Positions 11,212 to 22,426 of a DNA stretch of 64,000 nucleotides are shown one piece after another (within the stretch, counting starts at the first letter, position 1; the number at the start of each line of letters is the position of its first letter). The notes under the pieces were generated by a model. That model had not been told where the DNA came from, made no database searches, and saw nothing but the letters and a program-made list of their open reading frames with translations. The DNA comes from Neurospora tetraspora (Eukaryota; Ascomycota; Sordariomycetes; Sordariales; Sordariaceae): contig NW_026944386.1 of the NCBI RefSeq assembly GCF_033439725.1, positions 4,650,001 to 4,714,000 on the forward strand, read 5' to 3'. Made by a program: the position numbers and the translations under genes.

Positions 11212-14200
11212 CTCCCTGTTACGATAAATTATATTATTTATTTATTATTATAGTTTATAAACGTAGCTTCTTAATTTTCGAACCCTAAAATAAATTTATT
11301 AAAAAGATAGCGAATATAAATAGCCTCTTTAATTCCTTAATTAAAAGATAATGATTCGGCTTCTATAAATGAAGTTATAATTATATTTTACTTATTAGTT
11401 CGCTAATTATGTATAGTGCCTAGGAGTTTAAATATAAATGCTTATAAACTCTTTTAATTAAGAGAATTATTTATAAATAAAGAATTAATTATAATGTAAA
11501 AGATTTAACGATTTTTACTATTTAATTGAAGGATGTAATTTTAAGTTATAAGGAAGTAGAAGAGTATTCGATTTATAACCGTATAATATACTAAATTAGG
11601 ATTTAAATTGAATCGAATAAATTTAGAGACCGAGAAAGCTACGTTTAATTGCGACGTAATAGTGATATAAAGAATTCAACCGATTTTAATTTAATACGTA
11701 TAAATTTTGTACGGGGCTATATTATTTTAGTAAAGTAGGAGTTCCTCCTTAGCTATAAATATAAAGTACAGCTTCTTAGTACGTTTAACTTTCTCTATGA
11801 TTTTTTAAATATAATTATATTATAATAGTTAAATTAATTTCTTTTTTCGGTTTCGAATAATTTCAATGCCTAGAAACTATTTTAGTAGCTTTCTACCTAT
11901 TAATTAATATTTCCTCTCTATAATAGTTACTATTTCTTTAATTATAGTAATTTTCTTATTCTTATACTTATAAATAATAACGATATCGTCGACGTAGAAG
12001 AAAAGGATTACGTTATTTTTGATTAAAATATTAGGTTCTATAGGGAGAAGGTTTATATTTATAGCTACGAGGGTTTTAGTAAGTTTCTACTATTGGAGGA
12101 GGGGAGATTTCCCTAGATTATATAGCGTATATAATAGTTAGAGTACTTAGCTTTTTTTAATATACTTAGGGGAAACCTTTATAAATATTACCTTATCGAA
12201 TATAGTGTTAATAAAAGCGTTCTTTATATTATATTAAATTAAATCGAAATTAAAGTAGACGGCTATAGTTATTAAAATACGGAACGATTTAATTATTGGA
12301 ATTACTATATACATTTTACGTATGCTATCTTTAAATTATTAATCCCTATGTACAATTCGATGTCTTTTATATTTAAGGAATTAGCTATCTTAAATAAATT
12401 TTTAAATATATATCTATATTAAACCGAATATTTCGTTATTTCCCGCTTTCTTAATATTAATTTATTTTTAAGATTTTTTTTCTTTATATCTATCTAAGTA
12501 TTCCTTTTCTACAACTTTAAAGAATTTCCTGAAGGAATAAGAATTGAAATTACTATAGTATCTTAAAAGAAGTAGAAAGTTAATTCGATAGAAAGTTTTT
12601 AATATATCCTTTATTTTATATTAATCAATAATATCCCTTATTAATTTTAATTTAGAATTATAGTCGTCATTAATATTAATACCATTCTTTTTATTTATTT
12701 TAAGAAGGTTTAGTCTACGACCTTACTTCCCTAAAAAAGCCTATAGGTCGCTTACCCTTCATAAATAAGAACGACGCGGCCTAATAAAGGTATTAATTCA
12801 TAATTAATTATAATTTTTTATTAGAGTAAGAAAGGTCGGTTATTAAAACGTAGTTAGATTATTAAAAAGCGTAGGGAAATAGTTTTCTTCTTTATCCTTC
12901 GAATTTAAGACTATATTTTAGAAATTTAATAACGATTATACGGGTAGCGATAGTAAGGGTTTTAAAAATCTTTGTAGTATTTTTAAACCTAGCAGTATTC
13001 TTAATACTTATGGGATTTTTAAAGATTTAGATTACGTTTATATTTCTCTAGACCCTAAATCTTCCTTTTCTCTTAGTATATTTTCAGTTTCGGTAGGAAA
13101 ATTTTAAATAATAGAACTAAGAATTCCATTATTTATAATAGGTATAGTTTCGATTTATAGGACGTTTATTTGTACGATATTTATTTAATAAAGGTCTTTT
13201 AGTTATATAGCCAACTTTTTAAAGAAAATATTAAAGGTATTATAAATTTCTTTAATATTATTACTAGAGAAGATTTTATTTTTATTAAGTATAATATTTC
13301 GTATAATAATAATGGAATTAGTATAAGGATTCTAAATCCTATAAATATTCGTTAATTAATATCTAATTAAATACTTAACCTAAGTACAGTCTTGAAATTT
13401 TATTAATTTATTTTATTCTTTTATAGTTTCTATTATAAGAATAAACGCTTTATAATTATATAGCTTAAGTTATACAATAGTAGAAAAGGGGTTTAATAGA
13501 GGAATAATAATATTTTTAAATTAGTAATATATTTTGAATCGGTTTTAAGGAGATTTTTAATAATATTCCGCCTTAGGAATTACATTATATTAATATATAG
13601 CTACTTTAGTAATTTCTATTTACAATTTATAAGGAAAACTTGTACTTAATTATATTATTATACCTTTAATTTTGATTATACCCCTTAAATATTCTATAGT
13701 ACCGTTTTAAATTTATATATAAACCGTTAAAGGCTTAATATTAGTTCCCTTGGCGGTAAATTAGGTAGTAATGTTTTTACTACTAATTATTTCGTTATTA
13801 TATTCGATTACCCGAAGCACAATTTAGTATTAAGTTTACAATTTTGTATAGAGAAATTCTAAATACGTAATAGTAAATTCGGGTTTTCTATTATTTAAAT
13901 AATATATTTAAACGAATTTAAATTACCGGTTTATAATTATTATTAAATTTAAGTATTTCTAACACTCTACTTTTACTTCCTTATAAGAGAAAAAGTTGAT
14001 AGTTAATTGTAATCTAAGGCCTTCTAAATAATTACGAGCTTCTTTAGGTACCTGGCGCTTTAATTTAACTTTAATATATAGTTTATAATATACTATATTT
14101 TGTCCCTTTAATTGTACGTTATATTTTCATTCCGTTAATTTAATTAAAGTTTCGGGTCTTAGGTAATTAAATCGAAAATACTAGCGAAGGGGCTTACTTT

Positions 14201-16090
14201 TTTAAGGCTTCCATTTAGTATAATTTATATATTATATAATAAAAAAAGATTCATTAATATTATTTTATAAAAAGATATATTTTAAAATAAACTATTTATA
14301 TTTAGAAAGGATATAATAAATAAGGGAATCTATAAGGCGGGAGTGTAAATAATTATTCTTATAATCCTAATGAATTCATTTATCCTTAAATTATTTTAAG
14401 GAGACGAAATTATAAATTATACCCAATATTAAAACGACGTTAGGGAGTTAGAATTCTCTATCTCTATCGTTATCTTAAATTATAATTATAATAATATTTT
14501 ACCCCTCTATAGGAATTTACTTATTTCCCGCTTATACGTAATTATTATTATTTAAAGGGGTAAAGTCTTTAAAGCGATTAATTTCATTAAAAATATATAT
14601 TATCGTACCTAAATTAAGGATTATAAAGTCTTTTAGTAAGTATATAGTACTAGATTTCATTATAAGTACTAAAGAATTACTCTTACTTACTTGGCGACTA
14701 TAGAATTAATTATTTTAGTTTTTATTGTCCCGCTACGTTCGTAAATAGTTAATAGCCTCTTTAAATATTTTATCCTTTTTTAAATTAATATATAAGCGCT
14801 TTTTAATAGTAGGACTTTTAATCTAACTTTTATAAGCTAATTATAATTTAGTATAGTAGTACTTATTTAAATTATAGCCCAGTTACTTATAAAGTTTATA
14901 CGGGGATCGTTGTAATTATTTGTTCGCTAGTAGGAACGAGGAGGAAGTATATTTATTTTTATTAATATTCTTCCTAAATTTGCTGTTTTTATTTATAACC
15001 TTTCTTTATCCCTCTATTTCCAGGCTAAAGTTTTATTTATTATTAGGAACGTTTTCTTTAGCGGGTTTACCACTTAATATAGCCGCGAATATAATATTTT
15101 TAAATAAGGGGGCGCAACCTTTTCCCTAAATAGTATTCGCTATTACTACTTTACAAAAATCCTTAGCTATAGTACGGAAAGAGATTTTAAAATTAAAGTT
15201 TTTTTCAATCTCCTTATTATATTAAAATTAATAATCATTTGCCTCAGCGGTATAAGGATTCGACTTTATAGCTATATTGAATTCTAGGAACTATAGGTTT
15301 AATTTATTTATTTTAGTAATTCTTTTAATACTATAGAAGGCTATAGCTACTTCCTATAAAAGGTCTAGCTATATTAATTATAGTTAATTTCGTTAGGAGG
15401 TTTAAAAATATTAATAAATTTAATCTGGGCGAATTTCTTTACTTTATAGTTGTTAAAAGCGGTAAATTTATTAAAATTATTATATTATTTATATAAATTA
15501 ATATATTTAGTAAAATTAATTTCCTAATAATTACTTCTAACGGTTTTGAATATTTAGTAACTTAACGTAATTTTTTTAATACCCAAGTTAAAGAAAGTTT
15601 TGACTTCTATATACTAATTCAATTTTTTAATTATATAATTATAATAATTACGCTTATAATAGAAATTATAAAATTTAGTAATAATAAATAGGGTAACCTT
15701 CTTATGTTTCTTAGCTTCCTTAATTTCTCTAATAAGAACCTCCCCCTAATAGTTGGCGATATTAGGTTCTATTAATTCGGTTGGCCAAAGAATACGATTA
15801 ACTGGGTCGATATACTTCCAAAGACCTAAGTCCTAAGCTATAGAAATAAAAGTATCTTCTTAAGCTAGTTAATCCCTAGGGCCGTTGAAGGCAACGTTAT
15901 TAATTTTAGTTATAGATATTATTAATAATCGTTTAGTCGGTTATCGTTATTAGCGATAGCTTCGACGGTCGAATTAATAAGACTCTTAATTATAATATTA
16001 TTGGTAATGATCAATATAGGTTTAACGTAGCTTAATTGTATATATCGGTATAAGATTAGCTCTATAGATTTGAAGCTTTAGCATCTGGAT
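11212..16090 (-). mobile_element. Ty1/Copia remnant, main body (minus strand)
   Basis: This AT-rich block reads on the minus strand. From right to left it contains a gag-like stretch (about 15,400-15,950, with a W-x-YIDP core), integrase-like sequence, and reverse transcriptase with a YVDD core near 11,990. It continues into 1-251 beyond the inserted Gypsy element. Composition changes abruptly to normal near 16,090, and I see no LTR there, so the 5' LTR seems to be lost or truncated. It is broken with very many breaks and is the oldest layer of this nest. Confidence 0.7.
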
Positions 16091-17153
16091 AAAAATCCCG
16101 CATATCCCAGTCCAGCTGGGCACGTGCACGCCCAGTGGATCCCCTGGCCTCTGACAGATCCCCAGTTAAATACATGCCCCAAATGCGAGAAAACACGTGA
16201 TCTACAAATGTGGGTCTTACACGCTTATCAGCCGTTACATAGTAGACTTCGGCAAAGACGGCACCGACAACGGCCCGAGCTTGGCAACTGCGGTGGGGCT
16301 ATTTGGTAGAGCTAGAGGTAGCCCAGGTTTTCGGCGCATCACAGATGTCGTCGTCACCGTTCAAGTAGGCCGAAGCCACCAGGAGTTGGGGCTCTACCCC
16401 GCGCATCTCAGATTTTCTTTCTGGGTCATGGAATCTGTATTACATCGGAAAGAATACTAGGACGGGGGAGAGCCAGGCTCATGGGACACTTTGGACCGAC
16501 TATGGCACCGGCACATGTGCGTTCACATCGTGAGTCGGTGCGTGTGGGAAGGCTACCACGAAGCCACCGGCGCCTGGCGATTGGCCTCTGCCAGACTGCC
16601 AATATCTGGACGAGTGTCGTCGGTGGCAGACCTCCTTCCCATGTCTTCACCGACTCGAAGTTCCAGTGGTGGAAAACCTTTACTCTCCATCTTGCAATTT
16701 CGAAAGAGGTGTGCGGTCCGTTTGATATGAGCAATCTAAGGTACCGGGGACGCTGGTAGTTCTCTGCGATGATCGATTGGAGCGGCAGCGAGGGCGATTA
16801 CCAGGTTCCAAAGGCAGCAGTGCTCGGTTTCATCACTTCCGTCGTAGATTGTGTCGAATTGCTTGGCGCAACAACAACACCGTCGGAGCCTAGTCGGAAC
16901 CCCGCCCTCGGCCGTGGTTCCCTTCCTGATCGGAGAATGGGCATGGACGGAGCGGATGGGGCCACGGTACGGCTACAGCTCTATATGGTACACTCGGATG
17001 ACAATTGTCCGTCGTGGGAAAAGCTTACCAGACGGCAGATCAAACGCTACATATGGAGACAAGACTTAAAATGAGCCAACGGCATCCGGGTCGATGAGTG
17101 TTATTCTATGACCCGGCACTTGCTTTTCTGCGACACTGCTCACGATTGCAAAC
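16091..17153. other. Normal-composition intergenic stretch, possible decayed coding remnant
   Basis: Base composition returns abruptly to about 55% GC here. Overlapping short frames in different phases (16,197-16,460, 16,481-16,759, 16,769-17,074) have protein-like composition, but none has a family motif I recognise, and they cannot be one intact gene. The last part is presumably the promoter and 5' UTR of the esterase gene. Whether a gene decayed here by ordinary mutation is open. Confidence 0.35.
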
Positions 17154-18062
17154 ATGTATCTCGTCGGCTCTCTTCTCCTCGGGCTTGCTTACCTGACCGG
17201 AGCCCTCAGCACTATGATCCCGGGCCCGCATACTAGAGCCACCGGCCGCAGCCCGGGATGCGGCTCGGCGCCAACCATCACCTCAGGTGTCAAGTCCCTC
17301 ACCGTCAACGGCAAACAACGTCAGTTCACCATACGGGTGCCCCGGAACTACCAGAAAGACAACGGATACAAAGTGATCATCGGCCTGCACTGGGTCGGCG
17401 GCACGATGGACCAGGTCGCCGGTGGCGGTACTACCGGAGAGCCGTGGGCCTACTACGGCATGCAAAAGATGGCCAACGAGAGCGCCATTCTTGTCGCGCC
17501 GCAGGGACTCAATAACGGGTGGGCCAATTCGGGCGGCGAGGACATCCTGTTCATCGACGCCATCAACAAGTACATCGACTCCGGACTCTGCGTCAACCAG
17601 GCCCAGCGCTTCTCCATGGGCTTCTCGTACGGCGCCGCCATGACCTACGCCATCGCGTGCGCACGCGCAAAGGACTTCCGGGCCGTGACCGTCATCGCGG
17701 GCGGCCAGCTGTCGGGCTGCAGCGGAGGCAACGTCCCCGTTGCCTACTTTGGCATCCACGGCGTCAGCGACGGCACGCTCAACATCGCCGGCGGCCGGAC
17801 CATGCGCGACCGGTTCGTCAAGAACAACGGCTGCGCGTCTATGGCGGGCGCCCCAGAGCCCCGGGCCGGCAGCAGGACGCACATGACGACAGCCGCGACG
17901 GGCTGCAAGCCGGGATACCCGGTTCTGTGGGCGGCGCACGACGGTGGTCACGGACCGGCGCCGGCCGATGCACCCGCCCCGTCGTCAGATGACGGGCTTA
18001 GGACCTGGATGCCGGCGGCGGTGTGGGCATTTTATACTCAGGCTCAGCTTGCGAGTTCCTAA
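17154..18062 (+). CDS. Secreted feruloyl esterase-like CE1 enzyme
   Basis: This intronless gene encodes 302 residues. Residues 1-19 form a signal peptide (hydrophobic stretch LVGSLLLGLAYL). The rest is an alpha/beta hydrolase of the fungal CE1 feruloyl esterase (type B/D, LpqC-like) group, which releases ferulate and similar acids from plant cell-wall polysaccharides outside the cell. The catalytic triad can be placed: Ser158 in GFSYG, Asp206 in HGVSDG, and His266 in DGGHG. An oxyanion-type loop GLHWVGG lies at 77-83. Six cysteines after the signal peptide (36, 146, 169, 189, 227, 251) suit the disulfides of the family. The enzyme has no CBM1 tail, which some relatives carry. The first ATG that gives a signal peptide was chosen. 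A polyhydroxybutyrate depolymerase name is sometimes given to such proteins, but feruloyl esterase fits better. Confidence 0.88.
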   Translation: MYLVGSLLLGLAYLTGALSTMIPGPHTRATGRSPGCGSAPTITSGVKSLTVNGKQRQFTIRVPRNYQKDNGYKVIIGLHWVGGTMDQVAGGGTTGEPWAYYGMQKMANESAILVAPQGLNNGWANSGGEDILFIDAINKYIDSGLCVNQAQRFSMGFSYGAAMTYAIACARAKDFRAVTVIAGGQLSGCSGGNVPVAYFGIHGVSDGTLNIAGGRTMRDRFVKNNGCASMAGAPEPRAGSRTHMTTAATGCKPGYPVLWAAHDGGHGPAPADAPAPSSDDGLRTWMPAAVWAFYTQAQLASS

Positions 18063-18773
18063 GTCTCGGGGATATTGCGAGCTGGGCATCTTGAAGAAGG
18101 TAGTATGACGAGTGAGCTTTGGACGAGCTGGAGTGCCGCAATAATTACTACGAATATAACAATTAGTAATGGCACTTACTTTCACGGTCGATATTCCAAT
18201 CGTTTCCCGGGGCATCGGTCAGCTGTGATTGAAAGCCGCAAATATGGTTCGGCGAGACTATCTAACATCTCGCGTCAGCTCATGCTGTCATACACGACAG
18301 TATTGCCCTTTATTGCCGTTATCTATTGGCGCACAACGGCACAACGGCATCCTTTATCTGGACCTGCCAAGCCGTTCTTGGCAGGTCGCTGACGTACCCC
18401 GGACGATCTTAGTTCCACTTGGTGGACCTTATCTGGACCTGCCAAGCCGTTCTTGGCAGGGCGCTTACCCCGGACGATCTTCAATTCCACTTGGTGGACC
18501 CGGGCTTGGCACTTGCTCCCTATAGGCAATGATTCCCGCGATAGCAATCAATGAGTGCAGTAGCTAGACGCTGTACCTTATCACCTGCCGAATACGGAAG
18601 TTCAGGACGCAGCCCACCGGTTGCGACTTCTTGTCAATGCCTGATTCTAATGGATATATGAGGGCCGGCCCGTCATTAGTATCATGGCTGCGTCTTGGCT
18701 GCTTGCTTGGCATGATTAGCCTCTTCTTTCCCTTTTACTAGCTGCGACAAGCTGTTGCCAAGGCGGCGACAAG
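18063..18773. other. Intergenic region between esterase and OPT genes
   Basis: About 0.7 kb between two plus-strand genes. It holds the 3' end of the esterase transcript, a tandem hairpin repeat (18,354-18,500), and presumably the OPT promoter. I see no coding sequence that holds up on either strand. Confidence 0.5.
18354..18500. repeat. Tandem duplication of a 72-75 base unit with perfect hairpins
   Basis: Two adjacent copies (about 18,354-18,428 and 18,429-18,500) differ by a short indel and a few bases. Each holds the inverted repeat CCTGCCAAG-CCGTT-CTTGGCAGG (18,363-18,385 and 18,438-18,460) and ends with the near-palindrome CCACTTGGTGG. The 9-base stems are perfect in both copies. It lies between the esterase and OPT genes and could be a mobile fragment, a DNA-binding site pair or RNA hairpins. 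Confidence 0.85.
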
Positions 18774-21219
18774 ATGGCTCACAACGGAGTATACGAGAAT
18801 AGCGACAAGACATCGTCGGGCAAGGTCGCGGAGCATGCTACTGACGAGAAGCACCCCGACTTGGGGTTAAGGGTCGATCCCGAGTCTCTGGAGGGAGAGA
18901 CCGGACCCCTGGAGACGGCCGAGGATATCGTCACCCACGTCATTGCCGTCGACGACGACCCGACCTTGAGCCCGTGGACCTTCCGCATGTTCTTTGTCGG
19001 TGAGTGGCCGTCCCCTTTCCCCTTACAAAGCAAGCTGCTAATGGAATCATAGGTGTGGGCCTCTCGGTCTTCGGCGGTGTCTTGCAGGAGATCATGTACT
19101 TCAAGCCGCAGGTCGTCTACGTGTCCGTCATGTTCTTGACCGTCCTCGCCCAGGCTCTGGGTTCGGCCCTGTCCCAGTTCATCCCGAGAAAAGGTGCCAT
19201 CGGCCGCTTCCTCAACCCGTTCCCTTGGAACCGCAAGGAGCACACTGCCGCCGTCCTCATGGCCTCGGCGGCTTCGGTGTCGGCCCTTTCGACGGAAGCG
19301 CTCTCGGTGCAGGAGCTGTGGTACGGCGGGTACCCCAGCACCGCCGCCGGCGTCTTCATCACCCTGTCCTCTCAGCTCATCGGTTACGGTGTCGCTGGCA
19401 TGATGCGCTCCGTCCTGCTGTACCCGACCAAGATGTTGTACCCGGCCAACCTGCCCATCACCACCGTCATGGAGACCCTGCACAAGCCCAAGGCCGAGAC
19501 GGCGAAGCGCTTCAAGGTCTTCTGGATCATATTCGTCGCCATCTTCTGCTGGGAGTGGCTCCCCGAGTACATCTTCCCGATCCTGTCCGCCGTGTCCATC
19601 TTCTGCCTGGCCGACCAGAACAGCGGCGTCTTCACCAACCTCTTCGGCGGTTCGCAGGGTAACGAGGGCATGGGCTTTCTCAACATCTGTTTCGATTGGA
19701 ACTACATCGCCGGCTTCGGCTCGCCGCTCTGGATGCCCATGGATACCCTCACCAACAGCTTCATCGGCTACCTCGGCGGCATCATCCTGTCCATGGGTCT
19801 CTACTACAGCAACATCTGGAGAGGCATGGATTTCCCCTTCATGTCCCAGCTTCTGTACGACGGCAGCTCGAACTCGACCAATTACGTGCCGTATGACGAG
19901 AAGCTCATCATGAACCCGGACTTCACCATCAACACTGACGCCGTCGACGCCGTCGGCGTCCCGTACCTGACCGCCACGTACGTCAACTATCTCATCACCA
20001 CCAACGCCAGTCTCACCGCCACCCTGATCCACATGCTCCTCTGGAATTACGACGACGTTAGCAAGGGCTGGAGCTGGATCACTCTCGACAAGGTCAAGTC
20101 GCTGCTCAAGCCGTCCACGTACTGCTTCTGGAGGTCCACCGGGGCCCGGACTGAGGCGGAGAAGGAGGCGATTCTCCAGGACCCGACCATCGACCCCCAT
20201 TACCGCCTAATGGTCAACTACCACGAGGTGCCCAGCAGCTGGTACTTTGTGGTCTTTATCCTCAGCGTCATCGTCGGTCTCGTCTGCCTCTACGTCATGA
20301 AGTCGACCTTGCCCTGGTGGGGATTCATCATCGGCATCCTCTTCCTTATCGTCTTCATGATCTTCTTCGGTGCCCAGTCCGCCATCACGGGCTTTATCGT
20401 CAACCTGCAGCCTGTCATGCAGACGCTTGCGGGCTACATGTTTCCGGGCAAGCCGTTGGGTAAGCTTTTCGATGCCGCCATTGACGATCGCCAGTGCTAA
20501 CCTCTTTTTCTACCCTAGCCAACATGTACTTCACCACGTACACATACAATGGTATCACGCAGGGTACCCTGCTGCTTCGTGACCTGAAGCTCGCCCAGCA
20601 GAACAAGCTATCCCCCAGGGCCACCTTCACCACCCAGATGGTCGGATGCGTCATCGGTGCGCTGCTCAACTATGTGATGATGATCAGCATTGTCAAGAAC
20701 CAGGCCCCCCTGCTCAAGTCCGCTGAGGGTAGCAACGTTTGGTCCGGCGCCCAGGTGCAGCAGTTCAACACCCTCGCCATCGCGTGGGCCATCGCCCCCA
20801 AGATGTTTTCGATCGGCGCCCGCTACCAGTGGGTCACGGCGGCGTACCTCGTCGGCTTCCTCGCCCCGCTGCCCTTCTACATCATGCACCGGTTCTTCCC
20901 GCAACAGCGGATCTGGTCGTATCTCAACACGGCCATCATCCTCTGGTACCTCGGCGAATTGTTTGTCGGCCTCAACGCCTCCATCACAAGCTATTACATC
21001 CTCGGCGCCTTCGGTCAGTTCTACCTCCGCCGCTACAGACCGCAGTGGTTCGTCAAGTGGAACTACCTGGTCTCGGCCGCCCTTGATGGCGGCACCCAGG
21101 TCATGATCTTCATTGCCACCTTCGCCGTCTTCGGCGGGTCCGGCAAAGCGGTGCCCTTTCCGGAGTGGGCTGGGAACCACCCGAACAACTTGGACTACTG
21201 CAAGTATAACTCTAACTAG
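18774..21219 (+). CDS. OPT-family oligopeptide transporter
   Basis: There are three exons: 18,774-18,999, 19,053-20,459 and 20,519-21,219. They give 777 residues. Both introns are short (53 and 59 bases) and GT-AG, with CTAAT and CTAAC branch motifs. The product is a plasma-membrane proton-coupled transporter of the OPT (Isp4-like) family, which imports small peptides or related compounds. Family signatures are NPFPWNRKEHT (about residues 127-137), the long alternation of hydrophobic segments, EGMGFLNICFDWNYI, and KPLANMYFTTYTYNG across the second intron. The acidic, hydrophilic N-terminus of about 60 residues is cytosolic in relatives. The length is typical. The substrate cannot be read from the sequence; glutathione, oligopeptides and siderophore-like ligands occur in the family. 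Confidence 0.93.
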
Positions 21220-21756
21220 TTGGTCATGGGAATAGTGTCTCCCGTGTAGGTGGGGGGTCTTGTCACTCTTGTATACCTCTACCTATATATCATAATCATG
21301 TGGCCCGGCACTGCACTGCACTCCGGGTAGGAAGCAGCCGAGTTGGTCGCGGTTACTATAAGATCAATAATAGTCGCACAGTAACAAGCATCTGTCTCTG
21401 TGAAATGCTCGTGATCCTGCTATCTGGCTTGTTGCCGTCAATATAGGCCCATCCGTCCAATACGGCGTGGTTAGGAACTTGGGACTTTGAATATCCTAGC
21501 AGTGCGCAAGGCACGGAAGACTTTACATTCGATTTGGCTTCGGACCACGGAACTGCAGCAAACAAATATCGTCTGAGCCTCTGACACTACCTACGTTACA
21601 TGACATCGTTACATTATGTAGGAAGCCGCTAGTAAACAAAGTCCGGGCGGTATTGCGACCTTATAAGAAGCATTAGGAAATGGTTACTTCCTCGACAGGG
21701 CTGCAGTCCATCATCATATGTAACACTACACTGAGCCGACAGGGATATATTGCGCG
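21220..21756. other. Intergenic region downstream of OPT gene
   Basis: About 0.54 kb of unremarkable sequence holding the OPT 3' UTR. I see no coding potential or structured element. Confidence 0.4.
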
Positions 21757-22333
21757 ATGGCCACGTGGAGGATAGCATTGCTCTTCTGGGCTCTGCTTCA
21801 GCCGAGTGAGTATCTCCTTGCGTTGTCTGTTTTGGTCTACAAGCTCATACGCGGATCGCTATATCGTATCTGGTGGGAGTGCCAACCGTCCCTTTCAAGA
21901 GGCAATGCTCGGGGACAGCTTATCCTCTCCGGAACCTTCTAACCCTAACAGCCGATACCGGGACGGAGTTGACACCAGCGGCCTAACACTGATCCCGCCG
22001 ACGCTATGGGACTTCGCCGAGACTTCCAGGTTTCCAGTCCGACCTTGGGGCACTGGACCTCAACGTTTCTCTTGTGCTTGGTCTCGAGGCTGCGCCGGAC
22101 TCGATTTTCTTGACGCTTTCCAGGAACCAGAGCAGCTTCTTGGACGCCGCGGGCGGTCCAACCTCGGAGGGATACCAGATCTCAGTCTCGAGTCGGGGCA
22201 TCACGCTGGCTGGTGCGAGCCCGTTGGGCGCTTGGTGGGGAACCCGGACGGTGCAATGCTGCAACAAGCCGTCATCGGCAACCTCACGATCCCGACTGGG
22301 AAGGGCGTCGATGCTCCTTGCCTTCGATCGTGA
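21757..22333 (+). pseudogene. Decayed N-terminal fragment of a secreted beta-hexosaminidase-like (GH20-type) gene
   Basis: A signal-peptide-like start at 21,757 (MATWRIALLFWALLQPS) is followed by pieces in three frames that resemble the N-terminal domain of fungal beta-N-acetylhexosaminidase-like enzymes. They include TLIPPTLWDFAET, then NVSLVLGLEAAPDSIFLTLS, then GYQISVSSRGITLAGASPL and GAWWGTRTV, then LQQAVIGNLTIPTGKGVDAP. The frame changes near 22,030 and again near 22,245, where five extra bases seem present. Similarity ends near 22,330 without the catalytic barrel. It is therefore a truncated, frameshifted remnant. The family call rests on remembered motifs and should be held loosely. 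Confidence 0.6.
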
Positions 22334-22426
22334 CCTGTCATTCATTACTTCTCCCGCCTTCACCTTGACCTCCCCAGGGTATTACCTCCTCTTCTTCCTC
22401 GCCATCCCTTTCACCCTCCGTTCGCC

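Noticed and set aside
17283-17951. 222-codon minus-strand open frame over the esterase gene
   Set aside because: It is an antisense shadow of an intact CE1 enzyme whose catalytic triad is on the plus strand.
18779-20200. 473-codon minus-strand open frame over the OPT gene
   Set aside because: It is an antisense shadow of biased codon use. It spans the first intron and has no domain.
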